A program made the translations under genes and the position numbers. From Mermis nigrescens (taxonomy: Eukaryota > Nematoda > Enoplea > Mermithida > Mermithidae), in the NCBI GenBank assembly GCA_036768485.1, contig JAVLUZ010000841.1, positions 22,501 to 86,500 of the forward strand: a DNA stretch of 64,000 nucleotides, written 5' to 3'. Below are positions 61,665 to 64,000 of this stretch, piece by piece. The notes under the pieces were generated by a model that saw only the letters and a program-made list of their open reading frames with translations, searched no databases and had not been told where the DNA came from. How positions within the stretch are numbered: the stretch's first letter is position 1; each line of letters starts with the position of its first letter.

Positions 61665-62403
61665 TTAACCCGCTCGATACTTACTATAGTCTTTGCCATG
61701 CATATTTGGGCATAATAAACACTCATCGACAATAAGCTGACAGAGATTGCGTTTATTGCATTGATCGAGCAACCGTAAACCCGTCAGCTTACTGTCGATA
61801 TTAACAATTCTTAAAATTTATGATCAAAGTTATGTGAGAAAAGACTATAACTCCTCAGTGTGAGGATATCATTGGCATATACGGCTATCTGGAGTACGCT
61901 AATGATTATGAGTCTGTCTCACATAAGCTTGCGCCTTTCACAACGATTTCTAAATTATTGTGCTGTCGATAGTTTTCGCAATAAAGTCGAATTGATCCAT
62001 ATTTGCTGTGCTGCCAGTTTGCGTTGATGAAAATCTTTAAAAGCGCAAAGTTGTTTGAAACTGAGAAACGGACTACATTCACAATACTGGATAGTAGTGT
62101 AAACAACAAATGTCGAAAAAATCATGTCTATCTGTTTGTGCATTATATTAAAAATTGAAAAAAAGGCATGCTTAGGCCCTGTATTCTTGATGGAAAATAC
62201 TTGCCGTCTATGGTGACTCATCTCATCTTGCTTTGACATCTGATTGCCACGCCCACCACGCACGCCCATAGACAAAGCCAGGGTTGCTAACTTGCGGGTT
62301 TTCCCCCTTTTGGGGGGGTTTTTTTGAAGCCGCTGGAGGCATGTTTTAGCTGATTGAGGGGTTTTTCGCGCCCATGTTTAACATTGGCGTAGCCGGGGGG
62401 AAG
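61665..62403. other. Right flank of the Polinton, no gene seen
   Basis: Continues the pre-insertion flank with AT-rich DNA. 'gagaaaagactataac' at 61832 resembles scattered 'gaaacagactata' fragments elsewhere. The frames at 61906-62275 (minus) show no domain. Confidence 0.4.
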
Positions 62404-63075
62404 GGGGAATTCCCCTGGCGTGGGTAAAAGGCGGCGCTGGCGCTGGCGCTGGCCCTGGCGCACATGGGTAAAAGGTGGCGCTGGCAATGGCGCTGGCGCT
62501 GGCCTTGGCCATAGCCAAGTGGGTAAAAGGTGGCGCTGGCCCTGGCCCTTGCCAACTGGGTAAAAGGTGGCGCTGGCGCTGGCCCTGGCCCTGGCGCACA
62601 TGGGTAAAAGGTGGCGCTGGCAATGGCGCTGGCGCTGGCCTTGGCCATAGCCAAGTGGGTAAAAGGTGGCGCTGGCCCTGGCCCTTGCCAACTGGGTAAA
62701 AGGTGGCGCTGGCGCTGGCCCTGGCCTGGCCCTCGCCAACTGAGTAAAGGTGGCGCTGGCACTGGCCCTGGCGCACGTAGATGAAAGGTGGCCCTGGCCC
62801 TCGCCAATTGGGTAAAAGGTGGCGCTGGCGCTGGCCCTTGCCAACTGGGTAAAAGGTGGTGCTGGCGCTGGCCCTGGCCATTGCCACCTGGGTAAAGGTG
62901 GCGCTGGCGCTGGCCCTGGTCCTCGCCACCTGGGTAAAAGGTGGCGCTGGCCCTGGCCCTCGCCAACTGGGTAAAAGGTGGCGCTGGCGCTGGCCCTGGC
63001 CCTCGTCAGCTGGGTAAAAGATGGTGCTGGCGCTCAGCTTGGCTTTGGCCACTGCTAAGTGGGTAAAAGGTATCG
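62404..63075 (+). repeat. GC-rich minisatellite with 136-bp higher-order repeat
   Basis: Built of GGTAAAAGGTGGCGCTGGCGCTGGCCCTGGCC-type units of 35-60 bp. A larger block starting CACATGGGTAAAAGGTGGCG recurs at 62461 and 62597 (period 136). Long Ala/Pro/Arg-rich frames over both strands are repeat translations and are not called. Confidence 0.85.
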
Positions 63076-63487
63076 CAAGCCATTTGCCCTAGCTGATGTC
63101 AGCATAGCTAGCAGGGATATATTATATAGCTTTTTGGAAACATCAAAATACGGGTTGAACTCAATTTCAGTTATATATTATTCAAATTAAGGTAGAAGAC
63201 ATCTTAAATGTTGTACAGACTATACTAACGTATTGAATTGAAAATTTAAAAATCATCTGAGTAATTTTTCGAGCAAAATTAACTTTTAAAATGCAGAAAA
63301 TACGCAGTTCACAATAAATTTCAATTTCAATGATAATTTTAGCTAAATATAGTTCCTTTTTACGAAAAATAAATTATTCCATACGTTCTTAGCGTAAAAT
63401 TAAGTTTTTGTGATGCAGAAGATTTGTGGTTTTACGCCGCTTTTGACAGTCAATTAATATTTTCATCGAAAAATTGTAAAGGAATGA
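63076..63487. other. AT-rich spacer, no gene seen
   Basis: Separates the main minisatellite from its short outlier. No recognisable content. Confidence 0.4.
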
Positions 63488-63602
63488 ATCAAGTGGGTAA
63501 AACGTGGTGCTAGTTTTGGCCATGAACATGGCCAAGACGGTAAAAGGTGGCGCTGGCGCTGGCCTCGGTTGGGTGAAAGGTGGCGCTGGCGCTTTTGCCA
63601 AC
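63488..63602 (+). repeat. Short outlying minisatellite block
   Basis: Same GGTAAAAGGTGGCGCTGGCG units as 62404-63075, in the same orientation, three copies. Confidence 0.75.
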
Positions 63603-63907
63603 AGTAAACTGACAGTTTACAGTAATTGCAGATTAACTGAAGGCATTTCATCGCATCTCTCAGCTTGGGGATTTAATATTCTTGAACTTCGTGCCCACAT
63701 ACATATATAGGCAATTTGTGTTCCAACTGCTTTTGTAGTAAAAATAGGTAGGTAAATTTACTAAAAAAAAATGTTGTTCATATGCAAGGTTTCTTGGAGC
63801 ATCAGACTATATGTAGATTGCAAATTGGTGCTAAAAATTTTAGATTTCAATGATATGAAATCCCTATCTATTGATTTAATTTGGAAAAAGTACTTAGACT
63901 GTTACGA
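63603..63907. other. No gene seen
   Basis: AT-rich DNA between the minisatellite and the last M1 copy. Confidence 0.4.
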
Positions 63908-64000
63908 CTACACCTGGGCGTCGGGGGTTCGGGGTATGCAAACCCAAAGAACCAAAATACCCCCCCCCTCGGAAATCAGAATAGCCCCCCCCAGAATTCA
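63908..64000 (-). mobile_element. hAT-type MITE, family M1, copy 12 (cut by window end)
   Basis: Begins TACACCTGGGCGTCGGGG and continues with the C-run blocks of the family up to the window edge. Confidence 0.75.

Noticed and set aside
62287..63052. Long Ala/Pro/Arg-rich open frames on the minus strand
   Set aside because: They are translations of the GC-rich minisatellite. All three frames stay open because the repeat lacks stops, and no domain is visible.

Overview
The window looks like gene-poor animal DNA, probably arthropod. It is AT-rich and full of nested transposons: a tRNA-derived SINE, a non-LTR retrotransposon tail, hAT-type MITEs, a PIF/Harbinger element, Helitrons, foldback-like elements and a Maverick/Polinton. 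I see no bacterial gene organisation and no convincing host gene. The species cannot be named from the sequence alone.

Positions 1-26600 are a mosaic of small elements. They include a 5'-truncated retrotransposon (4602-5640), a decayed Harbinger transposon with both of its genes (5913-7404), and five foldback-like elements whose ends are inverted arrays of a 15-18 bp motif, with a different motif in each (345-1541, 9660-10396, 12160-13370, 17232-19085, 24851-26092). A hAT-type MITE family, here called M1, has about 12 copies with 8-bp target duplications. A second hAT-type family, M2, has one nested pair. Positions 26617-41912 are bracketed by an inverted 40-bp end and long diverged inverted repeats rich in GTGTAAA/TTTACAC motifs. 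This may be an old 15.3-kb element, later invaded by two head-to-tail Helitrons (30421-33298, 33299-35374) and two long-TIR elements. Positions 41913-46289 hold more degenerate repeats.

The main find is at 46296-61658: a complete Maverick/Polinton-type insertion of 15363 bp. It starts AG, ends CT and is flanked by a perfect 6-bp duplication, CCTGTA (46290-46295 and 61659-61664). Almost the whole element is one palindrome, with two arms of about 7.67 kb around a 20-nt centre (53969-53988). Each arm carries the same genes reading inward: a zinc-ribbon-like protein, a helical protein, a DDE integrase followed by a chromodomain in another frame, a minor capsid (penton-like) protein, a very basic core-like protein, a double-jelly-roll major capsid protein, an adenain-like protease, an FtsK/HerA-type packaging ATPase, a small conserved-looking protein, an AT-hook protein, a TATA-box-binding-protein (TBP) homologue, and an ORF cut off at the palindrome axis. 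No protein-primed DNA polymerase B is present.

The genes suggest a capsid-forming, integrating module without its own replicase. The motif TATAAATA stands just upstream of most genes and overlaps preceding stop codons, and the element encodes a TBP. Together these suggest a self-contained transcription system. Because the target duplication sits at the outer ends of the palindrome, the palindromic form itself appears to have been integrated, much like a snap-back or defective-interfering genome. The arms differ at only about eight sites that I found by eye. Two frame breaks, in the integrase and the ATPase, are present in both arms.

Positions 61665-64000 contain a GC-rich minisatellite with a 136-bp higher-order repeat and a last M1 copy cut by the window edge.
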